Positions 62,359 to 64,000 of a DNA stretch of 64,000 nt are shown here, piece by piece. The stretch spans positions 186,001 to 250,000 of the forward strand of contig JAIOPI010000022.1 of assembly GCA_021413965.1 (NCBI GenBank), read 5' to 3'. Each line of letters begins with the position of its first letter. The stretch's first letter is position 1. Source of the stretch: Lentisphaerota bacterium (GTDB lineage: Bacteria > Verrucomicrobiota > Kiritimatiellia > UBA8416 > JAIOPI01). The notes under the pieces are model-generated. The model saw only the letters and a program-made list of their open reading frames with translations. It had not been told where the DNA came from and did not search any database. The translations under genes were made by a program, and so were the position numbers.

Positions 62359-64000
62359 TTACGTGTACTTCAGCACTTCCTCGACCGTCGTGTACCCGTC
62401 CAGCACGTTGCGGATGCCGTCTTCGCGCAGGGTGCGCATGCCCAGCTCGATGGCCTTGGTGCGGATCAACAGCGTCGGCTTGCGCAGGTTGATCATGTCC
62501 TTGATCGGCCCCGTGACGGAGAGGTACTCATAGATCCCCTTCCGGCCGTGGTATCCGGTCTCGTTGCAGTACGAGCACCCCGAGCCATAGAAGAACTGCC
62601 GCCCGGCCACGTCCTGTTCGGACAGCCCCAGCGACTGGAGAATTTCGTGGTCCGGCACATAGCCTGTTTTGCAGTGTTCGCAGATCGTCCGCACCAGCCG
62701 CTGGCCCAGGACGGCCTCGAGCGTGGAGGAAATCAGGTACGGGGCCACGCCCATGTCGATCAGGCGCGTGACGGCGCCGGACGCGTCGTTCGTGTGCAGC
62801 GTGCTGAACACCAGATGGCCGGTGAGCGAGGCCTGCACCGCAATCTGCGCCGTCTCCAGGTCGCGGATTTCGCCAATCATCATCACGTCCGGATCCTGCC
62901 GCAGAAAGGCGCGCAGCACGCGCCCGAAACTGTTGCCGGTGGCATCGTTGATGGGCACCTGCACGATGCCGTCCAGGTCGTATTCGACCGGCTCCTCCGC
63001 CGTCAGGATCTTCATGTCGATCGTGTTGATCCGCCGCAGCCCGGAGTACAGGGTGGTCGTCTTGCCGGAGCCCGTGGGGCCCGTGACGACCACGATGCCG
63101 TTGGGCTTCTCGATGTCGCGCGTAAAGCTCTCGTAGACGTCCTCGGGCATGCCGAGATTCTCAAGATCCAGCGACACCACGGAGCGGTCGAGCACGCGCA
63201 ACACCACGCTCTCGCCAAACTGCGTCGGCAGCGAAGAGACGCGCAGGTCGATCTGGCGCCCGCCCACCGTGATCTGAATGCGCCCGTCCTGCGGCAGGCG
63301 CCGCTCGGCAATGTTCAAGTTGGCCATGACCTTGATGCGCGAAATCACCGGCATGGCCAGGCGGCGCGGCGGCGGAGACATTTCGTACAGCGAGCCGTCC
63401 ACGCGGTACCGGATCTTGAATTCCTTCTCGAATGGCTCAAAATGGATGTCCGAAGCGCGATCGTTTACCGCCTGGTAAAGCACCAGGTTGACGAAGCGAA
63501 TGACGGGCGTGGAGCCCGCCGCTTCCTCGATGCTCTTCTCGTCGTCATCCGCCAGCTTCAGGCTGTCGGTGATTTCCTCCATCTCGTTGCCAAGCGCGGA
63601 GAGCATGTCGTTCACGGCGGCGCTGTCGTCGCCATAGAACTGGTTGATGCTCGTCTTGACGTCCTCCTCACGCGCCAGCACGAACGTCACATCGCGCGTG
63701 AGCACAAACATGAGCTCGTCCATCACCTGCGGGCTGATCATGTCGAAGACGGCCAGTTCCACGGAATTGTTGGTCGCTTCAACCGGGACACAATTGTACA
63801 TCCGAGCCACGCTGGCCGGCACGCTGTGCAGGGTGTCCTGAGGAATGTCCGTGGCCGGCAGGTTGATGACGCGCGTGCCCTGGTAGCCGGCGATCAACTC
63901 CAGCAGCTGATCCTCCCCCAACGCGCCGGCGTCCAGAACGATGTTGCGCAGCGGCTTCCCCGTCTGAACATGCTCCTCCTGCATCTGCAGAAGCTGGGCG
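62359..64000 (-). CDS. PilB/GspE-family secretion or pilus assembly ATPase (cut by window edge)
   Basis: At least 547 residues are visible and the frame is open to the right edge, so the N-terminus is missing. An MshEN/GspE-N domain (about the first 150 visible residues, including NIVLDAGALGEDQLLELIAG) precedes the ATPase. Walker A is VTGPTGSGKTTTLYSGL. The Asp box is AVNDRASDIHFEPF, Walker B is DVMMIGEIRDLETAQIA, and the His box is TGHLVFSTLHTNDA. The tetracysteine zinc motif is CEHC...GCSYC. It powers assembly of a type IV pilus or type II secretion pseudopilus, probably using the pseudopilin type in this window. Confidence 0.95.
   Translation of the reverse strand, partial: AQLLQMQEEHVQTGKPLRNIVLDAGALGEDQLLELIAGYQGTRVINLPATDIPQDTLHSVPASVARMYNCVPVEATNNSVELAVFDMISPQVMDELMFVLTRDVTFVLAREEDVKTSINQFYGDDSAAVNDMLSALGNEMEEITDSLKLADDDEKSIEEAAGSTPVIRFVNLVLYQAVNDRASDIHFEPFEKEFKIRYRVDGSLYEMSPPPRRLAMPVISRIKVMANLNIAERRLPQDGRIQITVGGRQIDLRVSSLPTQFGESVVLRVLDRSVVSLDLENLGMPEDVYESFTRDIEKPNGIVVVTGPTGSGKTTTLYSGLRRINTIDMKILTAEEPVEYDLDGIVQVPINDATGNSFGRVLRAFLRQDPDVMMIGEIRDLETAQIAVQASLTGHLVFSTLHTNDASGAVTRLIDMGVAPYLISSTLEAVLGQRLVRTICEHCKTGYVPDHEILQSLGLSEQDVAGRQFFYGSGCSYCNETGYHGRKGIYEYLSVTGPIKDMINLRKPTLLIRTKAIELGMRTLREDGIRNVLDGYTTVEEVLKYT

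Overview
The window looks like the chromosome of a high-GC Gram-negative bacterium of the PVC group, probably Kiritimatiellota or Verrucomicrobiota. That placement is inferred from gene style: a short pseudopilin with an [20 protein letters not shown] leader, giant secreted LamG/thrombospondin-type-3 proteins, a ThuA plus Gfo/Idh pair, and a PhyH dioxygenase. MurE carries the DNPR motif of meso-diaminopimelate enzymes. No rRNA or 16S marker is present to prove the phylum.

Layout: 1-0.7 kb holds the start of a XerC/XerD recombinase (cut by the left edge) and a small lipoprotein, both on minus. From 0.97 to 4.35 kb lie an HU/IHF protein, hisS, and a convergent aspS whose sequence suggests a non-discriminating enzyme. 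From 4.4 to 24.1 kb a minus-strand block, read right to left, contains a lipoprotein, a 5622-residue secreted protein (about 12 LamG-like modules, many DxDxDG calcium repeats, an embedded subtilisin with propeptide, and an embedded VWA domain), a Gly-rich lipoprotein, and a LysM-L,D-transpeptidase.

Divergent from this block, at 24.8-27.3 kb, is an unusual AAA+ sigma54 activator with a TPR-like N-terminus and a C-terminal DeoR-type helix-turn-helix. The gap between them holds a well-spaced -24/-12 (sigma54) promoter match pointing toward the giant gene, a strong compound stem-loop, and a sigma70-like promoter for the activator. I propose the whole 4.4-27.3 kb block as one candidate regulated surface system.

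From 27.5 to 38.5 kb come tRNA-Lys, tRNA-Gly and tRNA-Arg and assorted metabolic or housekeeping genes: ThuA, Gfo/Idh, nth, a GHMP kinase, an NHL protein, PhyH, a TIM-barrel epimerase, a DUF218 protein, tadA and a rhomboid protease. From 38.7 to 51.8 kb runs a minus-strand division/cell-wall (dcw) cluster: mraZ, rsmH, ftsL-like, ftsI, murE, murF, mraY, murD, a three-LysM lipoprotein, ftsW, then a TPR-like lipoprotein. The usual distal genes (murG, murC, murB, ddl, ftsQ, ftsA, ftsZ) do not follow ftsW.

From 52.2 to 64 kb, again all on minus, are metG, priA, a pseudopilin with a textbook terminator, queA, a YjbQ-family protein, an MsbA-like ABC exporter overlapping trxB, and a PilB/GspE ATPase that runs off the right edge. 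Together the genes describe an ordinary meso-DAP peptidoglycan and translation core with a striking surface-protein locus in the left half.
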